Shown here one piece after another: positions 42,510 through 49,609 of a DNA stretch of 49,609 nt (positions are counted from its first letter, which is position 1; every line of letters starts with the position of its first letter). A model generated the notes under the pieces. The model made no database searches. It was not told where the DNA came from and was given only the letters and a program-made list of their open reading frames with translations. The stretch comes from an uncultured Muribaculaceae bacterium (lineage in GTDB: Bacteria; Bacteroidota; Bacteroidia; Bacteroidales; Muribaculaceae): positions 1 to 49,609 of the forward strand of contig CAJUKF010000017.1 of assembly GCA_910587355.1 (NCBI GenBank), in the 5' to 3' direction. The translations under genes and the position numbers were made by a program.

Positions 42510-42954
42510 ACTTATGCGTATCCCAACGATGAATCCGTCCGTCTTTGGTAACTACATAGACGCGTAGCGGCTTGCTGTTATGCTGTCGATACTTTTCTAT
42601 ACCTGCCTTGACTGTTGCCTTTGTGTGGCCCGCATCTCTCATATACACGACTGCCGCCGTTGCTCCTGGCTTATCCCTCGCGTGTTCCAGACAGTTCTTG
42701 AAGTTGTTGACGCTATCACCTTTCGGCGATGACTGCTCAAATCCGGCCGAAAACACATAGCCGTCCGGAGTCCTGACATCCCCCGCTTCATCTTTGAGCG
42801 TGATTTTGTAACCCCTGTCGGCCATGAATCTTGCAGCTTCTATCTCTTCCGGCTTATGGGTCGCGGAACTCTTCTCAATGAGATAATAACCGCCGCCTTT
42901 TTTGCTAAATTTGGCCTCGAGTAGCGGTCTGCCGCTGATTGGCCTGATATGAAT
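42508..42954 (-). pseudogene. 5'-truncated remnant of a nuclease-toxin-like C-terminal domain
   Basis: An open frame of 148 codons begins right after an in-frame stop (42957-42955) and has no ATG for its first 43 codons, although those codons already read as protein (LLEAKFSKKGGGYYLIEKSS, then HKPEEIEAARFMADRGY). The chain looks like the C-terminal nuclease domain (BECR/CdiA-CT type) found on phage head-morphogenesis proteins and polymorphic toxins: a GGYYLIEKS strand, a helix, TPDGYVF, and a final VVTKDGRIHRW strand. The upstream part of the parent gene is missing, so I call it a remnant. A short active protein from the ATG at 42825 (105 residues) is possible but would lack the first strands. 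Family assignment is by pattern only. Confidence 0.55.
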
Positions 42955-42986
42955 TCAAGAAATACAGGCAGCTACAAGGATATTCC

Positions 42987-43007
42987 GCAAATTTTACGTA
43001 AATTTGC
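42987..43007. repeat. 8-bp inverted repeat overlapping the PASTA operon promoter
   Basis: GCAAATTT and AAATTTGC face each other across a 5-nt spacer (TACGT). The right arm overlaps the -7 box TAAATTTG (42999-43006). This could be an operator, or simply the result of a promoter-like AT-rich sequence. Confidence 0.4.
42999..43006 (+). promoter_or_regulatory. -7 promoter element of the PASTA-rluD-aroE-comEC run
   Basis: TAAATTTG, full match, 25 nt before the ATG at 43032. The genes that follow are nearly touching, so this is probably the main promoter for all four. Confidence 0.6.
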
Positions 43008-43031
43008 AGATTATTAACGAACGATATCTCG

Positions 43032-43667
43032 ATGAACGCTATAAAGACCTTCTGGAGCAAACATCCCATAATCAGCAATATAATCCTCATTTTTCTTGTA
43101 GGAGTTATTCTGCTTTGGATTGTGCTCTTCTTCCTCGACATATGGACAATGCACGGCTCCACGGCCATAGTGCCCCAAATCAAACAGAAAACATATGCCG
43201 AAGCCGCCTCGACACTTCAGGCAAATGACCTTTCCATAGAGATTTCCGATTCAATCTACGACCGCAACCTCGCTCCCGGCACTGTTGTGGAATCATGGCC
43301 CAAGGCCGGCGCAGTAGTCAAAAAAGGCCGTCAGGTGTACGTGACTATCACGGCGTTTTCGCCCAAACAGGTCACAATCTCGATGCCTCTCACCGGCAAT
43401 GTTTCATCGCGTCAGGCCATGTCCTATCTGCGTGGCATAGGCATTTCCGACATCCGCATAGAGACAGTGCCTTCGGAGTATGTCGACCTCGTAGTGGGTG
43501 CCCGCTACGGCGACACTCCACTATCGGTCGGCTCGGTCATTCCAGTCACCTCCACAGTCACACTCCAGATAGGATGTGAGGCTGAAGTGCCTGTTGATTC
43601 GCTCGGAGAAGAGATTTACGATGATGGGCCGACGTCATACATGATAACCGACGAAAGCGAGGAATAA
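43032..43667 (+). CDS. PASTA-domain membrane protein
   Basis: A 211-residue protein with one N-terminal membrane segment (about 14-37) and two to three PASTA domains outside: about 44-108 (VPQIKQKTYAEAASTLQANDL, LAPGTVVESWPKAGAVVKKG, VYVTIT) and about 115-190 (MPLTGNVSSRQAMSYLRGIGI, LSVGSVIPVTSTVTLQIG). PASTA domains bind peptidoglycan or muropeptides in kinases and penicillin-binding proteins; here there is no kinase or transpeptidase part. The gene sits directly before an rluD homologue (stop and start overlap as TAATG), an arrangement common in Bacteroidales. Confidence 0.92.
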   Translation: MNAIKTFWSKHPIISNIILIFLVGVILLWIVLFFLDIWTMHGSTAIVPQIKQKTYAEAASTLQANDLSIEISDSIYDRNLAPGTVVESWPKAGAVVKKGRQVYVTITAFSPKQVTISMPLTGNVSSRQAMSYLRGIGISDIRIETVPSEYVDLVVGARYGDTPLSVGSVIPVTSTVTLQIGCEAEVPVDSLGEEIYDDGPTSYMITDESEE

Positions 43668-44737
43668 TGGCCGACGAAGAACTTCTTGAAGACGAAGGCT
43701 CTGCCGAGGGCAAAGTAGTGGAAATAGGCGGAGTCGAGTACTTCGAACATTTCCGTTTTGTCGCCGACAAGGGTCAGGAACTGCTGCGCGTCGACAAATT
43801 TCTTGTCGCGCGCCTTCAGAAATCGTCGCGCAACCGCGTGCAGCAGGCTGCCGAAGCCGGCTGCATCCTTGTCAACGGCAAAGCCGTAAAGAGCAACTAC
43901 CGCGTAAAACCGCTCGATGTGGTTCAGGTCGTAATGGACCGTCCGCGTTACGAGTTCGAGGTAGTCGCACAGGATATTCCTCTCGACATAGTTTATGAAG
44001 ACCGCTATGTGCTTGTAGTGAACAAACCGGCAGGTCTTGTGGTACATCCGGGCCACGGGAATTACGACGGCACGCTTGTAAATGCCCTTGCATGGCATTT
44101 CCGCGATACTCCCGACTACGATGTCAACGACCCTCGGCTTGGCCTTGTGCACCGCATTGACAAAGATACTTCCGGCTTGCTCGTGGTGGCCAAGACCCCA
44201 GATGCCAAGACAGACCTCGGACGGCAGTTTTTCAACAAAACCACCAAACGCGAATATGTAGCCGTGGTATGGGGACAACCCGACCCGGCGTCGGGAACTG
44301 TGGCAACCAATCTCGGCAGGAATCCGAAAGACCGCCTTCAGATGACAACATTCCCTCTCGACGGCCCGGAAGGCAAGCGCGCTGTCACTCATTATGATAC
44401 AATTGAATCCCTTGCGTATGTGTCTGTGGTAAAGTGTGTACTCGAAACAGGACGCACCCACCAGATACGCGTACACATGAAGTCTATCGGCCACCCGCTC
44501 TTCAACGATGCCCGATACGGCGGCGACAAAATACTCCGCGGCGTACGCTCGTCGACATATCAGGCGTTCATCAACAACTGCTTCGAGCTCTGTCCCCGTC
44601 AGGCCCTCCATGCACGTACATTAGGCTTCCGACATCCCCACACCGGCGAGGAAATGTTTTTCACAGCTCCGTTGCCGGAAGACATGTCGATGCTTATCGA
44701 ACGATGGCGCACTTATTCACAAGGACTCTCAAAATAA
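43667..44737 (+). CDS. rluD: Ribosomal large-subunit pseudouridine synthase, RluD type
   Basis: A 356-residue cytoplasmic enzyme. An N-terminal S4 RNA-binding domain (about 38-95, LLRVDKFLVARLQKSSRNRVQQ) is followed by the RsuA/RluA catalytic domain with the signature LVHRIDKDTSGLLVVAKT (catalytic Asp165) and GRTHQIRVHMKSIGHPLFNDARYGG. RluD modifies uridines in helix 69 of 23S rRNA; other RluA-family targets are possible. The first 35 residues are acidic and extra. It overlaps the PASTA gene by one base, and aroE follows after 5 nt. Confidence 0.94.
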   Translation: MADEELLEDEGSAEGKVVEIGGVEYFEHFRFVADKGQELLRVDKFLVARLQKSSRNRVQQAAEAGCILVNGKAVKSNYRVKPLDVVQVVMDRPRYEFEVVAQDIPLDIVYEDRYVLVVNKPAGLVVHPGHGNYDGTLVNALAWHFRDTPDYDVNDPRLGLVHRIDKDTSGLLVVAKTPDAKTDLGRQFFNKTTKREYVAVVWGQPDPASGTVATNLGRNPKDRLQMTTFPLDGPEGKRAVTHYDTIESLAYVSVVKCVLETGRTHQIRVHMKSIGHPLFNDARYGGDKILRGVRSSTYQAFINNCFELCPRQALHARTLGFRHPHTGEEMFFTAPLPEDMSMLIERWRTYSQGLSK

Positions 44738-44742
44738 CACCT

Positions 44743-45525
44743 ATGCCACAGCAGCGACTCTCTCAAACCACATACGGCCTCATCGGCCGTCCTCTGGCTC
44801 ACTCGAAGTCAAAGGCGTTCTTCACCGCGCTCTTCGCTGAAAACGGCAGCACTGAAAGTTACGATAATTTCGAGTTGCAGGCTCTTACTCCCGAGGCTTT
44901 GTATGGCCTTGTTCTTCTCAATCCTCACTTGAGAGGCTTCAATGTCACGGCTCCTTATAAAGAAGAAATCATGGCGTTCCTCGACAGTGTGAGCGACAAC
45001 GCAGCCCACGTCGGAGCGGTGAACACAGTGAAAATAGAGCGCGACGCCACAGGCCGCGTCACTGCCCTGCGAGGCTTCAACACCGATGTCGAGGGTTTCC
45101 GTGAGAGTGTGCGTTCCATGGTTGAGAAAGCAACGCATAAGGGTGCGCTCGTACTCGGCACAGGAGGTGCATCGAAAGCCGTGGCCGAAGCCCTCGCACA
45201 GCTCGGTGTAAGCGTACTGCGTGTATCGCGGTCAAAAAGCGGCGACGGCCTCGTCACTTACGCCGGCATTACCCCGGAACTTGTCAAAAGCCATCCGCTG
45301 ATTGTGAACGCCACTCCTATGGGCACTTTCCCTGCGGTCGACACTTGTCCGCCTTTCCCCTACGAACTCCTGGACGGAAACAACTTCAGCCACGACCTCG
45401 TGTACAACCCCGCCGAGACAGAATTCATGAAACGCTGTGCTGCTCGCGGTGCCGAAGTTAAAAACGGCCTTGAAATGCTGCACCGGCAGGCCCTTGCCTC
45501 ACTCGAAATCTGGCGCCGCAAATAG
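44743..45525 (+). CDS. aroE: Shikimate dehydrogenase
   Basis: A 260-residue enzyme of the shikimate pathway, reducing 3-dehydroshikimate with NADPH. Motifs: GLIGRPLAHSKSKAFF (substrate-binding Ser-Lys-Ser), NVTAPYKEEIM (catalytic Lys), GFNTDVEGF (catalytic Asp), the dinucleotide loop GTGGASKAVAEAL, and NATPMGT. I start it at the ATG at 44743, 5 nt after the rluD stop; the same frame is open further back, but that part lies inside rluD and has no family features. comEC follows after 12 nt. Confidence 0.95.
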   Translation: MPQQRLSQTTYGLIGRPLAHSKSKAFFTALFAENGSTESYDNFELQALTPEALYGLVLLNPHLRGFNVTAPYKEEIMAFLDSVSDNAAHVGAVNTVKIERDATGRVTALRGFNTDVEGFRESVRSMVEKATHKGALVLGTGGASKAVAEALAQLGVSVLRVSRSKSGDGLVTYAGITPELVKSHPLIVNATPMGTFPAVDTCPPFPYELLDGNNFSHDLVYNPAETEFMKRCAARGAEVKNGLEMLHRQALASLEIWRRK

Positions 45526-45537
45526 CCCAGCAGTACC

Positions 45538-47487
45538 ATGACGCCTCCCCTCTCCAGGCTGATTGTCAATCGCACCCCGGCATTACTCCTTGCCGGAGCG
45601 GCCCTTGCCGGGACGCTTTTCATTGCTCTGGATTCTATGGCTGCGTCAGCCGCGGCAATCATTATCTCATCTGCAATACTTTTTCTCTTTCGTAAAGAAC
45701 CCTTGGCATTTCCGCTTTATGCAGTTGTATTCACTGCTTTCGCAGTCTGGACAGCCGCACTGAAGCCAACGCCTGTCACAGAAATTGCCGGGGAAATACA
45801 TGGCACCATTGAGGAAATCACCGTATCGCCCCATAGCCGCAGAGCTTATGTGAACACAACACGCTATGGCAGGATTGCCCTTATAGTCACCGATATAATC
45901 CCCGAAATATCCGAAGGCGACATTGTGTCGTTTCACGGCTCACTGACTACGTTGCAAAAACATGTCGGCGTTCCGTTCCATACTTCCGAATATCTTAATT
46001 CCATGGCCGCGCGAATCTCGGGCACAGTTGTGGTGTATCCCGATGACATCGAAGTCATCGGTCACAACAACAGTCTGAATTACAGATTCATGCAGCACAG
46101 ACGCGACCTCGCCGACATAATACACTCATCGCCGCTCAGTTCCGAAGCTGCCGGAGTGCTGTCGACCGCGGTGTTTGCAACCGATGATGTAAACCCAGAC
46201 ACAAGAGACAATTTCCGCGTTACCGGTCTGTCGCATTTGCTGTGTGTGAGCGGTTTCCATGTCGGAGTTGTGGCAGCGCTGGTAATGCTAATCCTTTCGC
46301 CGATGCGTCTTACAGGCAGAAGAATGACACTGCGCTATGCCCTTGCTGTCGTTCTGATATGGATTTATGCTCTTATTGCAGGCATGTCGGCATCTGTTAT
46401 CCGTGCCGCTGTAATGCTGACGCTTTTTGCCGTCGCGAAAATCACACAGCGGCGAGCCTGTCCGCAGAACACCCTCCTGCTGGCGTTCTGCGCCGTACTT
46501 GCCATAAATCCGTGGCAGCTTTTTTCTGCCGGTTTTCAGCTGTCGTTCGCTGCCGTGGCAGGAATACTGCTGCTTGCGCGCAAGCTCAATCCGTTCGCCG
46601 AGCGAAACCGGTTGTGGTTCAAGACGGCATCCGTTTTCACAGTACCCGTAGCCGCTTTGCTTGCCACCGCTCCGCTGATGCTGCTTTGGTTTCAGCGACT
46701 CCCCTTGCTTTCCGTGCCCGTAAATGCCGTCGGCACACTCATTTTTCCGTTGTTCATCACAGTTTCCGGTGCCGGAGTGGTTTTATGGTACGCCGGATTG
46801 CCCTCTGCCGCTGTCATTCATTTGGGTGACAGGCTTTTCGATGTTCTAAAAAATGTAGTCGACGGTTCAAGCGGCATTTCGGAGCGCTACAGCCTTATTA
46901 TGATGCCTTCAATAGCCGAACTTGCCATAATCACACTTATTCTCGCACTGCTTGTATATGCCCTGCATATAAACCGGCACCGCAAGGCCGTGATTGCCAC
47001 CGGACTGTGTCTTATGGGAGTATTCGCCGGCTGCCGTATGCAAGCTCCGGAGCCTTCCCTCTATATTGACGGAGACTCACGCGGCACCGACATCGTTGTG
47101 GCTCGTCCGGGAGCCGTCAAAGTATTTACTTCGGGCCGGCGCACTCATCCGCTGTCGAACACGGCGCCGTTTCTGGCCGCATACGGCTGCGACTCTGCCG
47201 TTATTTATCAAGGCGAAAAAATAACAGACAGAGACAGCACCCAAGTAGCATTTCTCGCCGACGGAAATCATCACAGCGAAACCGGCGTTCTGGTGGTGAC
47301 AAGACATTCGGCAAAACGCGCTCCCGGCGTAATCGCATCTCTCCGGCCAAAACACGTAGTTATAGGTGCCGATGTCGGCAAAGACAGCAGACTGCGGATT
47401 GAGCGGACTTGCCGGCGCAGCTCCGTGCCGTTCACCGACCTTCGTAAAAAAGCTTTTTTCGAGAAATTGGACTCGGCTGAGAAATAA
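45538..47487 (+). CDS. comEC: ComEC/Rec2-family DNA-uptake channel protein
   Basis: A 649-residue inner-membrane protein. The amino part (about 10-160) has two or three membrane segments and an OB-like domain (GEIHGTIEEITVSPHSRR). Then follows the Competence domain (about 200-470) with HLLCVSGFHVGVVAALVML, SASVIRAAVMLTLFA, RACPQNTLLLAFCAVLAINPWQLFSAGFQLSFAAVAGILLL in separate helices. The C-terminal 150 residues replace the usual metallo-beta-lactamase domain by a shorter region without HxHxDH, as is common in Bacteroidota. It would carry single-stranded DNA into the cytoplasm during transformation. Confidence 0.92.
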   Translation: MTPPLSRLIVNRTPALLLAGAALAGTLFIALDSMAASAAAIIISSAILFLFRKEPLAFPLYAVVFTAFAVWTAALKPTPVTEIAGEIHGTIEEITVSPHSRRAYVNTTRYGRIALIVTDIIPEISEGDIVSFHGSLTTLQKHVGVPFHTSEYLNSMAARISGTVVVYPDDIEVIGHNNSLNYRFMQHRRDLADIIHSSPLSSEAAGVLSTAVFATDDVNPDTRDNFRVTGLSHLLCVSGFHVGVVAALVMLILSPMRLTGRRMTLRYALAVVLIWIYALIAGMSASVIRAAVMLTLFAVAKITQRRACPQNTLLLAFCAVLAINPWQLFSAGFQLSFAAVAGILLLARKLNPFAERNRLWFKTASVFTVPVAALLATAPLMLLWFQRLPLLSVPVNAVGTLIFPLFITVSGAGVVLWYAGLPSAAVIHLGDRLFDVLKNVVDGSSGISERYSLIMMPSIAELAIITLILALLVYALHINRHRKAVIATGLCLMGVFAGCRMQAPEPSLYIDGDSRGTDIVVARPGAVKVFTSGRRTHPLSNTAPFLAAYGCDSAVIYQGEKITDRDSTQVAFLADGNHHSETGVLVVTRHSAKRAPGVIASLRPKHVVIGADVGKDSRLRIERTCRRSSVPFTDLRKKAFFEKLDSAEK

Positions 47488-47492
47488 ATGCT

Positions 47493-47500
47493 TATCTTTG
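47493..47500 (+). promoter_or_regulatory. -7 promoter element of the sialate O-acetylesterase-family gene
   Basis: TATCTTTG, full match, 60 nt before the ATG at 47561 and just after the comEC stop. Confidence 0.65.
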
Positions 47501-47560
47501 TATATACAACACATATTTCTTCATTCGCCATAAACTAAAATCCTGCATAAAACCTTTGCA

Positions 47561-49492
47561 ATGACTTCTAAGAAATTCTATTACAAAACTTTCCTTGCTA
47601 CCGCCGGCCTTCTGGCATCTGTTCCGGCTTTTTCCGCCATAGAGCTGCCGAGCTATGTGACCGACAATATGGTGGTTCAGCAGAACTCCGAGCTTACCGT
47701 CCGCGGCCATGCCGTACCCGGCTCCACCGTGAAAGCCGCTCCCGGCTGGAGCACGAAAGTGTACACCGCCAAGGCATCTGCCGACGGCGTTTTCACACTC
47801 CGGCTCGCTACTCCGGCGGCGGGCGGCCCCTATTCGGTGACATTCTCCGACCCCGACGGTGACGTAACTCTCGAAAATATTCTTTCCGGCGAAGTATGGC
47901 TCTGCTCCGGTCAGTCGAACATGGAGATGCCCGTTATCGGCTGGGGCAAAGTAATGGGTTATGAAACAGAGACAGCCACAGCCCAGTATCCCGACATTCG
48001 CCTTCTGCAGGTGCACAAGAACACATCCTACAAACCGATGCCCGATGTCGAGGTCAATGGCGGAGGCTGGCAGATTTGCAGCCCGGCTTCCGTTGCCGAT
48101 TTTTCGGCTGTAGCGTATTTCTACGCACGCGAACTCGCACGCGAGCTCAAAGTGCCAGTAGGTGTCATCGACACTACGTGGGGCGGCACTCCGGCTGAGG
48201 CATGGACTTGCGCCGACTCGCTTAAGAATGTGCCCGGATTCGGCACGGAAATTGCCGAAATGGAAAAGGCCGGTTTTGATGCCGAAAAGATTCAGAAAGG
48301 ATTCGCCGGCCGTCAGCAGCAATGGAACCGACAGTTCGACGGCGTTGTCGCTTCTTTTGACAAGAGCGTGATGCACGACGGCGATGGCTGGGGCACTGTA
48401 CAGATGCCCTCGAAATGGGAAGCCGGTCCCCTCCCCGGCTTCGACGGTGTCGTATGGCTGCAAAAAACTATAGATGTCCCGGCCGAACTTGCCGGCAAGC
48501 CGCTCTCCCTCATCTTTTCTTCGATTGACGATGATGATGTCACTTACTTCAACGGCGAAGAAGTGGGCCGCACTGTCGGAGTTGCCGTAAACCGCGACTA
48601 CAAAGTTCCCGGCAAACTCGTCAAAGCCGGTGAAAACGTGATTACAGTCCGTGTGCTCGATACCGGCGGCGACGGCGGCATCGCCGGAGGCATTTCCGAG
48701 GCGCGAATCGGAGACAAAGTATTCCCTCTCGCAGGCACATGGTCGTATAAATCCGATATTACCCTCGACAAGGTAGCTCCGCGCCCTGCCGACCCTCGCG
48801 GTCCCAAATATCCCACCGTACTCTACAATGCCATGCTCGAGCCCCTGCATTATATGCCGGTAAATGGTGTCATATGGTATCAGGGATGCGAGAATGTAGG
48901 CCGTGCCGAGCAGTACAACCCTCTCTTCAAAGCCATGATTCGCAACTGGCGTCAGCTGTGGAACAACGACATGCCCTTCTATTTCGTGCAGCTCGCAGGC
49001 TTCCAGGCCCCTGTTCCAGTGCAGCCCGACTCCAAATGGGCCGAACTCCGTGAGGCGCAGGCCGCCGCATGTGAGCTGCCCAACACCTGCATGGCTACAG
49101 CTATCGACCTCGGCAATCCCACCGACATACACCCCAAAAACAAGCAGGAGGTCGCACGCCGTCTGTCACTGCTCGCCCTCGGACGCGATTACGGCAAACA
49201 CGTGGTTTACCGTGCTCCCGAAGTCAGCGATGTTGCAGTGCGTGACAACGAGATTATAATCACCTTCGATGCACCCGTAACTTCCACTTCTTCGGCAATG
49301 ACCGGTTTCATAATCGCCGGCAAAGACGGCCGCTACACCACCGCGACACCCCGTCGCATCGACGAGCGCACCATTGCCATATCGGCTCCTTCGGTCAGAA
49401 AACCCGTATACGTACGTTACAACTGGGCCGATTATCCCTGCGGAAATCTATACGGCACCACAGGCTTGCCCGTAGCTCCGTTCCGCAAATAA
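47561..49492 (+). CDS. Secreted sialate O-acetylesterase-family (SGNH) carbohydrate esterase
   Basis: A 643-residue exported enzyme with a signal peptide (1-25, ending AFSA). An N-terminal beta-sandwich (about 26-105, LPSYVTDNMVVQQNSELTVRG) precedes the SGNH hydrolase: block I WLCSGQSNMEMP with the nucleophile Ser, TWGGTPAEAW, NGVIWYQGCENV, and the terminal Asp-x-x-His in GNPTDIHPKNKQE. A jelly-roll insert (about 275-385, GVVWLQKTIDVPAELAGKPL) interrupts the hydrolase. The family removes acetyl esters from sialic acid or plant xylan. No other sialic-acid or xylan gene is close, so the acceptor is open. Confidence 0.93.
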   Translation: MTSKKFYYKTFLATAGLLASVPAFSAIELPSYVTDNMVVQQNSELTVRGHAVPGSTVKAAPGWSTKVYTAKASADGVFTLRLATPAAGGPYSVTFSDPDGDVTLENILSGEVWLCSGQSNMEMPVIGWGKVMGYETETATAQYPDIRLLQVHKNTSYKPMPDVEVNGGGWQICSPASVADFSAVAYFYARELARELKVPVGVIDTTWGGTPAEAWTCADSLKNVPGFGTEIAEMEKAGFDAEKIQKGFAGRQQQWNRQFDGVVASFDKSVMHDGDGWGTVQMPSKWEAGPLPGFDGVVWLQKTIDVPAELAGKPLSLIFSSIDDDDVTYFNGEEVGRTVGVAVNRDYKVPGKLVKAGENVITVRVLDTGGDGGIAGGISEARIGDKVFPLAGTWSYKSDITLDKVAPRPADPRGPKYPTVLYNAMLEPLHYMPVNGVIWYQGCENVGRAEQYNPLFKAMIRNWRQLWNNDMPFYFVQLAGFQAPVPVQPDSKWAELREAQAAACELPNTCMATAIDLGNPTDIHPKNKQEVARRLSLLALGRDYGKHVVYRAPEVSDVAVRDNEIIITFDAPVTSTSSAMTGFIIAGKDGRYTTATPRRIDERTIAISAPSVRKPVYVRYNWADYPCGNLYGTTGLPVAPFRK

Positions 49493-49510
49493 TCAATTTA
49501 AACAGCAAAA

Positions 49511-49552
49511 AATAAGCCGTGGACGCAAATAGTGTCCGCGGCTTTATTTTTT
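49511..49552 (+). terminator. Intrinsic terminator after the esterase gene
   Basis: AATAAGCCGTGGAC (49511-49524) pairs with GTCCGCGGCTTTATT (49534-49548) with one G-U pair and a bulge, followed by TTTTTT. The remaining 57 bp to the window end show no feature. Confidence 0.88.
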
Positions 49553-49609
49553 ACTATTACTGTCCGCTAAACGACAAATCCGCGAGCCCAACTTCTTGAA
49601 AGGCAGAAG

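Larger units (their letters stand above)
42198..43031. other. Gene-poor stretch with ncRNA candidate and toxin-like remnant
   Basis: 834 bp between the TonB receptor and the PASTA gene with no intact protein gene. It contains a promoter and terminator-bounded RNA candidate on the plus strand (42353-42509), a 5'-truncated coding remnant on the minus strand (42508-42954), and a short inverted repeat overlapping the next promoter (42987-43007). Such a patchwork is typical of a small decayed insertion. Confidence 0.65.

Noticed and set aside
42508..42825. Intact 105-residue gene starting at the ATG at 42825
   Set aside because: The same frame already reads as conserved-looking protein for 43 codons before that ATG, so the ATG is internal to a domain. 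A truncated remnant explains this better.
44434..44742. Upstream extension of aroE within the same open frame
   Set aside because: This part overlaps the end of rluD and reads as an Arg/Pro/His-rich shadow. The ATG at 44743 begins directly at the conserved shikimate dehydrogenase sequence.
1..49609. CRISPR arrays, tRNA or rRNA genes, intact insertion sequences
   Set aside because: No regularly spaced direct repeats, no tRNA cloverleaf with a T-arm, no rRNA core sequence and no transposase or recombinase was seen on reading both strands. A short tRNA could still be missed without a computed search.

Overview
The window is a stretch of chromosome from a Bacteroidales bacterium, most likely a gut Muribaculaceae-type organism, though the genus cannot be fixed from sequence alone. 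The evidence is SusC/SusD pairs, the PCMD and Porin_O_P families, and the thrS-infC-rpmI-rplT cluster. At least a dozen promoters carry the Bacteroidota -7 element TAnnTTTG, and start codons lack Shine-Dalgarno sequences. No rRNA, tRNA, CRISPR array, intact insertion sequence or recombinase gene was seen.

Layout. 1-8.3 kb: the 5' end of a susD gene and its complete susC, then a ROK sugar kinase, a secreted metallophosphoesterase, an acyltransferase-3 membrane protein (all minus strand) and an AraC regulator (plus). 8.3-11.8 kb: a minus-strand operon of a small secreted protein and an unusual SusD with a fibronectin-III domain and no lipobox. It sits behind a 370-nt leader holding a 16-bp perfect inverted repeat, 195 bp apart. 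11.8-21.2 kb: thioredoxin-fold lipoprotein, DbpA-like helicase, a TamB/TamA-like envelope assembly pair and a small membrane protein. 21.2-21.5 kb: a minus-strand region with its own promoter, long-range stems and a terminator, read as a ~260-nt structured RNA. 21.6-25.1 kb: thrS-infC-rpmI-rplT. 25.1-28.7 kb: lysA, a lipoprotein of unknown role and a large two-repeat secreted protein. 28.9-33.1 kb: a tightly overlapping four-gene envelope operon (two paralogous beta-barrels, a PCMD lipoprotein, a Porin_O_P protein). 33.2-37.1 kb: ychF, rhomboid protease, endonuclease/exonuclease/phosphatase protein, and a double-META lipoprotein. 37.3-42.2 kb: a fused MalY/PatB-type PLP enzyme-DapF protein, then a His-rich small protein and a TonB receptor that look like a metal-uptake pair. 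42.2-43.0 kb: a second candidate ncRNA and a 5'-truncated nuclease-toxin-like remnant. 43.0-49.5 kb: PASTA protein, RluD-type pseudouridine synthase, aroE, comEC, and a sialate O-acetylesterase-family enzyme.

Functionally the window mixes housekeeping (translation, GTPase, pseudouridylation, shikimate and diaminopimelate/lysine pathways) with envelope biology (nutrient import by SusCD and TonB receptors, Tam-like assembly, porins, lipoproteins). lysA and the dapF half of the fusion lie about 12 kb apart and supply the last two steps of meso-DAP/lysine formation.

The least ordinary signals are the structured RNA at 21.3-21.5 kb, the inverted-repeat leader at 11.4-11.6 kb, the PLP-enzyme/DapF fusion, the four-gene envelope operon, and promoter boxes that end only 4-8 nt before start codons, which predicts leaderless mRNAs.
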